From positions 1,984,001 to 2,048,000 of the forward strand of contig NZ_AP031415.1 in assembly GCF_042850985.1 (NCBI RefSeq): 64,000 nucleotides of DNA, in the 5' to 3' direction. Made by a program: the position numbers and the translations under genes. The notes beneath the pieces were generated by a model. The model was not told where the DNA came from and did not search any database. It saw only the letters and a list, made by a program, of their open reading frames with translations. Below, piece after piece: positions 24,219 to 32,359 of this stretch (the first letter of the stretch is position 1; each line of letters opens with the position of its first letter). The DNA comes from Allocoprobacillus sp002160865 (GTDB lineage: Bacteria; Bacillota_I; Bacilli_A; Erysipelotrichales; Coprobacillaceae).

Positions 24219-24409
24219 TTTTCTCACATCCTTTTATATAAGTATACCATGCTTTTTTGCCAAATAAAGATACTTTTTGGATAATTATGTCGAAGCACAA
24301 GAAAATCTTTTTCTAAAGCAAATCTATTCCAACATTTGCTCATTGTATGATATTTCAATACCTTATTTTTATATTTATTTAAAAAATTGATATATTCAAA
24401 ATATAAAGA

Positions 24410-24440
24410 AAGCACTTTAATCTTAATGACTAAAGTGCTT
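24410..24440 (-). terminator. Terminator of the GH4 gene
   Basis: AAGCACTTTA pairs with TAAAGTGCTT. On the minus strand it follows the GH4 stop by about 8 bp and leads into TTCTTTATATTTTG. The 170 bp between this and the coiled-coil operon contain an open frame that I do not accept as a gene. Confidence 0.7.
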
Positions 24441-24447
24441 ATCAATA

Positions 24448-25842
24448 TTATAATCCTTGTTCAGTTAATTCTCTTGCAACATCATCTTTAATAGTGACAC
24501 CTTCTGCTTCAAGCTCGGCAATCTTATCTGCAAATTGTGGTAAATATTTTTTATGGGCAAGTAATAATTCATCTAATACTCTTTTTGCTGTGGCTCCTGA
24601 TGGAATCTGTGGATTTAAGATAAATGCCTGTAATGCTTTTCCATAGTCACCTGTAACTGCAGCTTCTTCTACACACCATTCCATATTTTTCATGCATTGT
24701 AACCATCCTCTTTCTGCTGGTTGCAATGGTCCAAAGGCAATCGCTCTTGCTCCTGTAGCTCCAATAAATGAAGAAACTTCTACAGCTGCTTCAGCTGGTA
24801 AATCAGGGACTGCTCCATTGTTTCTTGTTGTAACAACAATATGTGTGTTTTTATTCGCATAGATAGAAGCAATTGTTTCACATGCTGCATCACTATAATG
24901 TGCTCCTCCACGTTTTGCCAATTGTTCTGGTTTATGATCTAAATCAGGATTTTTATATAATTCAAACAATTCTTCTTCAGTTTGTTTGACCTGTTGTGCT
25001 CTTGTTCCAATTGTATTGTATTCTTCAAGTCCATGTTTCAACATTTCTTCTTGACGATAATAATATCTATGATATCCACATGGAATCATTTGCATTGTAT
25101 CAAGCTGTTCTTTAAAGAATGGAATATCATGGATATTAGCTGGAATTCCTCCATCTTTTCCTTCATACATAGCATCAATAATTTGTTGAGTGACTTCATT
25201 TCCGTGTTCATCAAAAACTTTATGCCAATGGAAGTGATTCAATCCAGCAAATTTGTATGTTAACTGGTCTAAAGTTTTTCCAATTGTTTCTGGTTCTTTC
25301 ATCATTGCTCCTACAGGAACATTACATAAACCAATCACTTTATCCCATTTTCCATATTTCATAACAGCTTCAGTGACCATTCCACTTGGATTTGTAAAGT
25401 TAATTAACCATGCATCTGGACATAATTCTTTCATATCTTCTACAATGCTTAAAATCACTGGAATTGTTCTGAAAGCTTTAAAGATTCCTCCAGCACCATT
25501 TGTTTCCTGACCTAACATGCCATATGAAAATGGAATTCTTTCATCTTTGACACGTGCATTTAATAGTCCAACTCTAAATTGAGTCGTCACAAAGTCTGCA
25601 TCTTTTAATGCTTCTCTACGGTCTAAAGTGAGATGCACTTTGACATCATATGGTGAAGCATCCCACATACGTTGAGCCATTGCTCCAACGATTTCAAGTT
25701 TTTCTTTTCCATCTTCAATATCAACTAACCAAATTTCTTTGATTGGAAGTTCATCATATCTTTTAATGAATCCTTCCATTAATTCTGGTGTATAACTACT
25801 TCCTCCACCAATTGTAACAATTTTTACAGGTTTCTTTTCCAT
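24448..25842 (-). CDS. GH4 6-phospho-beta-glucosidase
   Basis: A 464-aa NAD+/Mn2+-dependent glycosidase that cleaves phosphorylated disaccharides such as cellobiose-6-phosphate after PTS uptake. IVTIGGGSSYTPEL (8-21) is the NAD motif, GLCNVP (C173) and GLNHFHW (N202, H203) hold the metal and substrate residues, and NGAGG lies near 115. AGGAGG precedes ATG 25842. Upstream in-frame codons are not conserved in the family. A GntR-type regulator with a frameshift is encoded divergently about 470 bp away. Sequence motifs favour a beta-glucosidase (LicH/CelF group), but alpha-specific members exist. Confidence 0.88.
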   Translation of the reverse strand: MEKKPVKIVTIGGGSSYTPELMEGFIKRYDELPIKEIWLVDIEDGKEKLEIVGAMAQRMWDASPYDVKVHLTLDRREALKDADFVTTQFRVGLLNARVKDERIPFSYGMLGQETNGAGGIFKAFRTIPVILSIVEDMKELCPDAWLINFTNPSGMVTEAVMKYGKWDKVIGLCNVPVGAMMKEPETIGKTLDQLTYKFAGLNHFHWHKVFDEHGNEVTQQIIDAMYEGKDGGIPANIHDIPFFKEQLDTMQMIPCGYHRYYYRQEEMLKHGLEEYNTIGTRAQQVKQTEEELFELYKNPDLDHKPEQLAKRGGAHYSDAACETIASIYANKNTHIVVTTRNNGAVPDLPAEAAVEVSSFIGATGARAIAFGPLQPAERGWLQCMKNMEWCVEEAAVTGDYGKALQAFILNPQIPSGATAKRVLDELLLAHKKYLPQFADKIAELEAEGVTIKDDVARELTEQGL

Positions 25843-26111
25843 TATTTTTTTCCTCCTTGTATTTACTACATATAGTATAATATCAAAAAGTTCACTTTGC
25901 ATATTATTTTCATTTCTTGAAAAGAGTTTCATCAATAAATATTGATTTTCCGTGATATAGTGTTAATAAATACATATAAAAATGGATTTATAAGTTACAA
26001 ATTCAATACTAAAAAAACAGTTCTAAAAGAAACTAAAACGTTTTTCATCCCCATGACCATCCCTTTTTCTTTTATATCGTAGCTTTATGATTGATATTAA
26101 GCTTTTCTTAA

Positions 26112-26228
26112 TTATGTCATCATCTCTAATAAAAAAAGATATGTTTGATTACCGACTTTTCCATAAAATGTTGAAGCTGACATATTTAAGCATTTTGCCA
26201 TTTCTTCATATAAAATGTTTTTTCTCAT
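26112..26228 (-). CDS. 38-residue HTH-like remnant
   Basis: ATG 26228 begins MRKNILYEEMAKCLNMSAST and ends GNQTYLFLLEMMT 38 residues later. The pattern (EEMAKCLNMSASTFYGKVG..TYLFLL) resembles the N-terminal helix-turn-helix of RpiR/MurR regulators, and AAGAAG stands upstream. It is far too short for an intact regulator, so it is probably the remnant of a sugar-responsive regulator gene between the GH4 gene and the GntR gene. The rest of 25860-26310 shows no gene. Confidence 0.35.
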   Translation of the reverse strand: MRKNILYEEMAKCLNMSASTFYGKVGNQTYLFLLEMMT

Positions 26229-26316
26229 TCTTCTTTTAATAATTCTTAATCCATATGTTTCCCTATGTATGCAATACAATGATCATAATTTTTTTATTCA
26301 TATACCAGGATATTTA

Positions 26317-27017
26317 ATGATAGAAAAAGTACCACTCTACTACTCTATAATGGAAGTTTTAAAAGATTCTATTATTAATGGAATCTATCCAGTAGGCACT
26401 TTCTTACCTACAGAAACAGAATTAGAAAAAAATTCAATGTTAGTAAAATCACGATAAGAAAAGCTATTGAATTATTAGAAAATGATGGTTATGTTTCAAA
26501 AAAAAGTGGTAAAGGAACAACTGTAATCAGTAATAATATTTTTAATAAATTATCCAATGGTCAATCATTTTCTTCCATCTTAAATCAACAGGGATATCAA
26601 GTGACAAAAGAGCATACACAATTTGAATATATAGACATAGATCCACAAAATGAACTATTTCCATATTTTTCAAGGAAATGCCTAAGAATAACAAGATGCT
26701 ATTATTTAGACGGTCAACCATATATTCATTTTTCACATTATCTACCTAGTTCTCTTCACATACCCGAAATATCTACCCCTAATGATTTTTCATTATATAC
26801 ATATCTTTATCAAAACAATATATCAGTTAGTCAATTTGATGATGAATTTTATGCAGAATTTCCACCACTTAATATTTTAGAATCATTAAATCTAGAAAAG
26901 GGACCAGTATTAGGAAGAAAACGTGTAACTTATGATACTAATAACAATGTTATTGAAGTTACATATGCAAGATATAACACCCGTATTCATAACTATCAAA
27001 TCAAATCAAATGTCTAA
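26317..27017 (+). pseudogene. GntR/HutC-type regulator with a single-base frameshift
   Basis: ATG 26317 (MIEKVPLYYSIMEVLKDSII, AGGA upstream) starts a typical GntR winged helix. After FLPTETELEK a run of seven A shifts the frame and a stop follows at about 26457. One extra A would restore KFNVSKITIRKAIELLENDG and the whole UTRA-like effector domain, which runs cleanly to 27017 (NYQIKSNV). The total would be about 233 aa, a normal length. It lies divergent to the GH4 gene and was probably its regulator. Sequencing error in the homopolymer, true mutation and slippage are all possible. Confidence 0.8.
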
Positions 27018-27275
27018 AATCAAAAGTATGTATTTTATCACTAAAAAAAGCTGTAACGAAATAAAATTGATTATTATATCTTGTGAAAATAACATTGCAA
27101 AAGGCATACCAGCACTGACAAACCTTAATATGCATATTTTTATTACATATTTTTATGCAATTTGCATTTTTTTAATATATTTTTAGATGTTTTATACATT
27201 TTTTTATAATAAAAATCTTCGTTTTATGTATTTTTTATCATGAAAATGATATACTATGGATGGATGGTGATAGAC

Positions 27276-28595
27276 ATGAAAAGAACAATCTATAATGATT
27301 TAATGAATTGGAAACAAAAACAACATAAAAAACCTCTTATTATCAAAGGAGCACGTCAAGTTTGTAAAACTTATATCATTAGAGAATTTGCTAAAAACAA
27401 TTATAAAAATCTAGTTGAAATCAATTTTGAAAGAGATAACGAATTTCAAGAACTTTTCAAGCAAACAAAAACTTCTCATGATTTATTACAATATCTTGAA
27501 TTAACATATATAGATATTCAGTTTGATCAAGATACTTTACTCTTTCTAGATGAAATTCAAGCATGTAGTGATGCTTTTACGGCTTTAAAATTTCTTTCTG
27601 AAGATTTTCCATGTGATATCATCTGTTCTGGAAGCATGCTCGGTATTGCTGTAGTGTCAAGTTCTTCATTTCCAGTTGGCTATGTTGAAACATGGGAGAT
27701 GTATCCATTAACTTTTCTAGAATTCATTGATGCAATGGGTGTTAATCAATCTATCATTGATACAATTTATCAATCTATTGAAAATCATAAGTCTATTCCT
27801 GCTGGAATTCATGAAAAATTTAATCAGTTCTTTAAAGACTATATGATTATTGGTGGCATGCCAGAAGTTGTTCAGACCTATTTTCAGACAAAATCTTACA
27901 GAGAAGCTTTGATGGTTCAAAGACAGATTGTTGATGACTATAGAAACGATATGCTTAAATATGCTCATGGCTTTGAAAAAATAAAAGCAAGAGAATGCTA
28001 TGATTCTATACCTCTTCAACTTGCCAAAGAAAATAAAAAGTTTCAATATAAATTAATCAAAAAAGGTGGAAATGCACGTTATTATGAATCAAGTCTTGAT
28101 TGGTTGAAAGACAGTGGATTAATTATAAAAACATATAGATTAAAAAATCCAGAGATACCATTAGAAGTCAACAAAGAATTGCATATATTCAAAGTTTATA
28201 TGGCAGATACTGGTCTTCTTGTATCCCAATTTGATGAAGCTGTCATTAAAGCATTGATTTCGGGAGATTTAGGATATTTCAAAGGTGCCCTGTATGAAAA
28301 TATCGTTGCCCAGATACTTCATTCAAAAAAGAAAGAAACTTATTATTATGAACCTTCTCAATCACAGGAAATCGATTTTATCATTTATTATCAAGGAGAA
28401 GTAACTCCTATTGAAGTCAAATCATCACGTAACACAGCATCAACATCATTTAATAATTTTACAAAAAAATACAAACCTTCCTTAGCTTTGAAATTTTCTC
28501 AAAAAAATATTGGTGAAAATTCTCAAAATGTATGCTACTACCCATTGTATACACTTGAATTCATTCTTAATAAAGAAAAACCTATTTTGCCATGA
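27276..28595 (+). CDS. AAA ATPase with DUF4143 domain, altered P-loop
   Basis: A 439-aa member of the AAA_14/DUF4143 family, common in gut anaerobes and of unknown function. The P-loop reads KGARQVCKT, where the family has GARQVGKT: the glycine before the catalytic lysine is cysteine. Walker B is LLFLDEIQ (about 88-95), and a sensor-like CSGSMLG follows near 120. The C-terminal half carries a nuclease-fold segment (EIDFIIYYQGEVTPIEVKSS). GGTGATAGAC precedes ATG 27276. Intact otherwise; nucleotide binding may be reduced. Confidence 0.8.
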   Translation: MKRTIYNDLMNWKQKQHKKPLIIKGARQVCKTYIIREFAKNNYKNLVEINFERDNEFQELFKQTKTSHDLLQYLELTYIDIQFDQDTLLFLDEIQACSDAFTALKFLSEDFPCDIICSGSMLGIAVVSSSSFPVGYVETWEMYPLTFLEFIDAMGVNQSIIDTIYQSIENHKSIPAGIHEKFNQFFKDYMIIGGMPEVVQTYFQTKSYREALMVQRQIVDDYRNDMLKYAHGFEKIKARECYDSIPLQLAKENKKFQYKLIKKGGNARYYESSLDWLKDSGLIIKTYRLKNPEIPLEVNKELHIFKVYMADTGLLVSQFDEAVIKALISGDLGYFKGALYENIVAQILHSKKKETYYYEPSQSQEIDFIIYYQGEVTPIEVKSSRNTASTSFNNFTKKYKPSLALKFSQKNIGENSQNVCYYPLYTLEFILNKEKPILP

Positions 28596-28629
28596 AAAAA
28601 GAATGTCAGTTGAAATGACATTCTTTTTT
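28594..28629. terminator. Bidirectional terminator
   Basis: AAAAAAGAATGTCA pairs with TGACATTCTTTTTT between the convergent DUF4143 ATPase and GntR genes. A-runs on one side and T-runs on the other let it serve both strands. Confidence 0.85.
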
Positions 28630-29317
28630 ATTTATCATTTTTCCTTTTCTTACTGGCATAATAAGCACGAACAAGCGTCTGTGTTTTTCTAATATGTTTT
28701 TGAATCGTTTCTTTCGCTAATTTTTTATCTCCAGATACAATCGAATCTAAAATCGCACGATGCTCTTGAATGGCTGTTTCTAATCTTTCTGGTTGTGTAA
28801 TAGAATGACGACTTGTCACTGATACATAATAATGAACATCTTTTAATAATTGTTCAAAATATTGAGATTGTGTCGCTTGATAAATTGTTTCATGATATAA
28901 AATATTTAAATCATTAATTTTTTCCTGATCCTTTTTTAATGTATAAAACTCCATGAGTTCAAAAACATCTTTAATCTTAGCCAAATGTTCTTCATCCATT
29001 CTATCAATAGCCAACTGAATAGCTAATCCTTCTAAAGCACAACGAATTTCAAACATATCATCAATATCACGTGGAGAAAATCCCTTCACATAGACTCCTT
29101 TATTAGGAATACTTTCAACAAGTCCTTCTAATTCCAATTGTTTTAAAGCTTCACGAATTGGAGTACGACTAATCTTCAGCTCATTAGCCAAAGCTAATTC
29201 ATTTAACTTCTGTCCATGCTCATATTCTTCATTTAAAATACGATCCCTTAAAATATCAAATATCTTATTTCCTAAAGAGCCATGTGATACATGTTCAAAT
29301 AAACTATGTGATGGCAT
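28628..29317 (-). CDS. GntR-family (FCD) transcriptional regulator of the aconitase operon
   Basis: A 229-aa regulator. The GntR winged helix (about 16-80, ISRTPIREALKQLELEGLVE) is followed by an all-helical FCD effector domain (about 88-220, DIDDMFEIRCALEGLAIQLA), which usually binds a carboxylic acid through a metal. It is the last gene of the aconitase-isocitrate dehydrogenase operon, 11 bp downstream of the dehydrogenase. The FCD-type operator TTGTATACAA overlaps the operon promoter at 32262, so autoregulation in response to citrate, isocitrate or 2-oxoglutarate is likely but not shown. Confidence 0.88.
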   Translation of the reverse strand: MPSHSLFEHVSHGSLGNKIFDILRDRILNEEYEHGQKLNELALANELKISRTPIREALKQLELEGLVESIPNKGVYVKGFSPRDIDDMFEIRCALEGLAIQLAIDRMDEEHLAKIKDVFELMEFYTLKKDQEKINDLNILYHETIYQATQSQYFEQLLKDVHYYVSVTSRHSITQPERLETAIQEHRAILDSIVSGDKKLAKETIQKHIRKTQTLVRAYYASKKRKNDK

Positions 29318-29328
29318 TGCTTTCCCTC

Positions 29329-30321
29329 CTATAATTCATCTATAATTGCTTGAACAAATTCTGTAGTTGAAGCATGACCACCAATATCAGGAGTGACAAC
29401 TTCCTGTTTTTCAACAACTTTTGCTAAAGCATCTCTTAATGTCTTCGCTGCTTCAATATTCCCTAAATCTTCTAACATTAACGCAAAAGCCAATAATAAT
29501 GCACTTGGGTTCGCAATATTTTGTCCAGCAATATCTGGGGCACTGCCATGAACAGCCTCATAAATACGATATTCATCTCCAATGTTTCCACTAGGAGCAA
29601 AACCAAGTCCTCCAACAAGTCCAGCACATAAATCAGAAACAATATCGCCATATAAATTAGGTGCAACCAGAACATCAAAAGTTTCCGGTCTTAAAACAAG
29701 CTGCATACACATATTATCAACAATAACTTCCTGTGCTTCAATATCAGGATAATATTTAGCAACATCTCTAAAAGCCTCCAAGAAAAGTCCATCGGTATAT
29801 TTCATGATATTGGCTTTATGAACAGCTGTCACTTTATGACGCTGATTGATTTTCGCATATTCAAAGGCATAACGACAAATTTTTTCACTGGCTTCTCTTG
29901 TTATTAATTTCACTCCATTAGCCATATTCTCATTCAGTTTATATTCAATACCTTTATAAAGGTCTTCTGTATTTTCACGAATGATGACCAGATCAATATT
30001 TTCATATCTTGATTCAACACCCTTAAAAGAACGAATTGGTCTAACATTAGCATATGTGGCAAATTTTTGTCTTAAAGCCACATTCACACTTCTAAAACCA
30101 GTTCCAATAGGTGTGGCTGTTGGACCTTTTAAAGCCCATTTATATTGCTCGATAGCTTCTACCAATCCTGGTTCAAACACTTCCCCTGTTTCTTTAGCAT
30201 ATTCAGCTCCCGCACGATATTCTAACCATTCCATATCTAAATTCATTGCTTTTGTGATAGCTTTAACACTTTCAGCAATCTCTGGTCCTATTCCATCTCC
30301 TGGAATTAAAACAGCTTTCAT
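29329..30321 (-). CDS. icd: NAD-type isocitrate dehydrogenase
   Basis: A 330-aa member of the isocitrate/isopropylmalate dehydrogenase family, of the short type. LIPGDGIGPEI lies near the N-terminus, REN(TE)DLYKGIE near 115, and the NAD-binding/active-site regions VDNMCMQLVL, NLYGDIVSDL (about 220-235) and EAVHGSAPDIAGQ (about 258) are present. The last base of aconitase and first base of this gene coincide. The pairing with aconitase favours isocitrate (to 2-oxoglutarate) over isopropylmalate as substrate. Homoisocitrate or tartrate-type activity is less likely. No citrate synthase is in view. Confidence 0.85.
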   Translation of the reverse strand: MKAVLIPGDGIGPEIAESVKAITKAMNLDMEWLEYRAGAEYAKETGEVFEPGLVEAIEQYKWALKGPTATPIGTGFRSVNVALRQKFATYANVRPIRSFKGVESRYENIDLVIIRENTEDLYKGIEYKLNENMANGVKLITREASEKICRYAFEYAKINQRHKVTAVHKANIMKYTDGLFLEAFRDVAKYYPDIEAQEVIVDNMCMQLVLRPETFDVLVAPNLYGDIVSDLCAGLVGGLGFAPSGNIGDEYRIYEAVHGSAPDIAGQNIANPSALLLAFALMLEDLGNIEAAKTLRDALAKVVEKQEVVTPDIGGHASTTEFVQAIIDEL

Positions 30322-32240
30322 TAAAAATCCCCTCCCAATTCTTTAATCGCATTTAATAAACCACCTTGTAAAATCATCACTTTTTCTCTAGGTGCTAAAG
30401 TCAACTGTGTTGATAAAGTTTCTTTTGTTTGAACATTTTGAACAATGATGGGTTCATCTTTTTCAACTGATTCTTTAACATTCAATAATACATATTCATC
30501 TTCTTCATTAAAGAAATCATAACCCTTTTGATCAATCACAATCGGTAAAATACCATTATTAATCAAATTAGAACGATGAATTCTCGCAAAAGATAAAGCA
30601 AAAATAGCTCTAATCTTTAAATAATTAGGGACTAAAGCAGCATGTTCTCTTGAAGAACCTTGTCCATAATTATCTCCCCCAACAATAAATCCACCATGAT
30701 TTTCCTTCGCTCTTGTATAGAACTGATCGTCCACTTTTGAAAAAGCAAATTTCGCAAGATGAGGGACATTTGATCTAAATGGTAAAAGTTTTGAATCTGA
30801 TGGAACAATATGATCGGTTGAAATATTATCCCCTACTTTTAAAACAACCTTTCCTTGAATATCATCATTTAATTTTTCACCACGAGGAACAGGTTTAATA
30901 TTTGGTCCCATATAAACTTCTGTTTGTGGATCATATTCATCAATAAAGAAATTCTGATTTTTAATAAATGGCGTCATTGGTACTTCATCTAAAGACATAT
31001 CATCTTCAAAGTGACAAGATAAATATCCTTTAATCGCAGAAAGAGCTGCCACTTCAGGTGATACGAGATACACACCTGCATCATTTGTTCCAGAACGTCC
31101 CTTAAAGTTACGATTAATTGTTCTTAAAGAAATCCCTTGAGAAAGAGGTGCCTGTCCCATACCAATACAAGGTCCACATCCACATTCTAAGATTCTTGCG
31201 CCAGCATGAATCATATCAGCCAAAGCTCCATTTTGTGATAACATAGCCAAAATACTTGAAGAACCCGGTGCAATAACTAAAGACACATGATCAGCCACTT
31301 TACGTCCTTTTAAAATCTTAGCTGCACGCATCATATCTGCAAATGATGAATTCGTACATGAACCAATAACCACCTGATGAATATGCATTCCTTCTAATTC
31401 CTTGACTGCCACAACAGCATCAGGACTATGAGGTTTTGCAACCATGGGTTCCAATGTTGATAAATCAATATCTAATCTTTCATCATATTTTGCATCTGCA
31501 TCTGCTTTGAATTCAACATAATCTTCTTCTCGACCTTGTTGTTTTAAATATTCTAAAGTTCTTTCATCAGTAGGAAAAATAGATGTTGTCGCTCCAAGTT
31601 CAGCACCCATATTACAAATAGTTGCTCGATCTGTTAAAGATAGTGAAGCGATACCTTCCCCTGTATACTCAACAATTTTATTGACACCACCTTTGACACT
31701 CAAGATTTGTAAAATCTTTAAAATGATGTCCTTAGCACTCACCCAAGAAGCTTTCTTCCCTGTTAAATTCACTTGAATTACACTTGGGCATTGTAAATAA
31801 TATTTTCCTGTCGCCATAGCCACTGCCACATCCAAGCCACCAGCTCCAATTGCAATCATACCCATTGCCCCACAAGTTGGTGTATGTGAATCACTACCGA
31901 CTAATGTTTTTCCTGGTTTTGAAAAATTTTCTAACTGTAACTGATGACAAACACCATTTCCCGGTTTAGAAAAAGTAATCCCATGCTTTTTCGCCACACT
32001 ACGAATAAACTCATGGTCATCCATATTTTCAAATCCCGTCTGCAACATATTATGATCAATATAAGCCACAGCTTTTTCGACTGCCACCTTTCCTGTATCC
32101 ATGGCTTCTAACTGTAGATAAGCCATTGTCCCTGTAGAATCCTGTGTTAATGTCTGGTCTATCCCTATACAAATAGGTGTTCCCGGAATTAACTCTCCTT
32201 CTTTTAAATGTGCCTGTAAAACTTTATATGCTAAATTCAT
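30321..32240 (-). CDS. acn: Aconitate hydratase
   Basis: A 639-aa monomeric aconitase of the shorter (mitochondrial-like) class, converting citrate to isocitrate. Iron-sulfur cysteines are in GSCTNSS (about residue 296) and CGCGPCIG (about 357-364). SDSHTPTCG and the C-terminal swivel domain (GGDNYGQGSSREHAAL) carry substrate residues. The start is ATG 32240 behind GGGGTGATC. It is the first gene of acn-icd-gntR, which supplies 2-oxoglutarate for glutamate synthesis. Promoter and operator are visible upstream. Confidence 0.93.
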   Translation of the reverse strand: MNLAYKVLQAHLKEGELIPGTPICIGIDQTLTQDSTGTMAYLQLEAMDTGKVAVEKAVAYIDHNMLQTGFENMDDHEFIRSVAKKHGITFSKPGNGVCHQLQLENFSKPGKTLVGSDSHTPTCGAMGMIAIGAGGLDVAVAMATGKYYLQCPSVIQVNLTGKKASWVSAKDIILKILQILSVKGGVNKIVEYTGEGIASLSLTDRATICNMGAELGATTSIFPTDERTLEYLKQQGREEDYVEFKADADAKYDERLDIDLSTLEPMVAKPHSPDAVVAVKELEGMHIHQVVIGSCTNSSFADMMRAAKILKGRKVADHVSLVIAPGSSSILAMLSQNGALADMIHAGARILECGCGPCIGMGQAPLSQGISLRTINRNFKGRSGTNDAGVYLVSPEVAALSAIKGYLSCHFEDDMSLDEVPMTPFIKNQNFFIDEYDPQTEVYMGPNIKPVPRGEKLNDDIQGKVVLKVGDNISTDHIVPSDSKLLPFRSNVPHLAKFAFSKVDDQFYTRAKENHGGFIVGGDNYGQGSSREHAALVPNYLKIRAIFALSFARIHRSNLINNGILPIVIDQKGYDFFNEEDEYVLLNVKESVEKDEPIIVQNVQTKETLSTQLTLAPREKVMILQGGLLNAIKELGGDF

Positions 32241-32261
32241 TTTGATCACCCCTTATATTTA

Positions 32262-32279
32262 TTGTATACAATTATACAA
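32262..32279. promoter_or_regulatory. Perfect 18-bp palindrome, GntR/FCD operator candidate
   Basis: TTGTATA-CAAT-TATACAA is a perfect palindrome containing a second, overlapping one (TTGTATACAA). It fits the TNGTNNNACNA pattern typical of FCD-type GntR regulators. It covers the -10 box of acn, so binding should repress the operon that ends with a gene for such a regulator. Confidence 0.75.
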
Positions 32280-32299
32280 GGTTATGTTTAAACAATCAA
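32271..32299 (-). promoter_or_regulatory. acn promoter
   Basis: On the minus strand, TTGATT (32294-32299) and TATAAT (32271-32276) are 17 bp apart, a near-consensus sigma-A promoter. Transcription would begin about 30 bp upstream of the aconitase start. The -10 lies inside the palindromic operator. Confidence 0.75.
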
Positions 32300-32359
32300 C
32301 AATAACTTTTAGAGTTTATATTTTCAATGATGTATGTTACAATGGACAAGGTGATAAAT

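Noticed and set aside
24224..24445. A 73-codon minus-strand frame before the coiled-coil operon
   Set aside because: Its start lies inside the GH4 terminator, it has no ribosome site, and its end merely runs into the next gene's leader.
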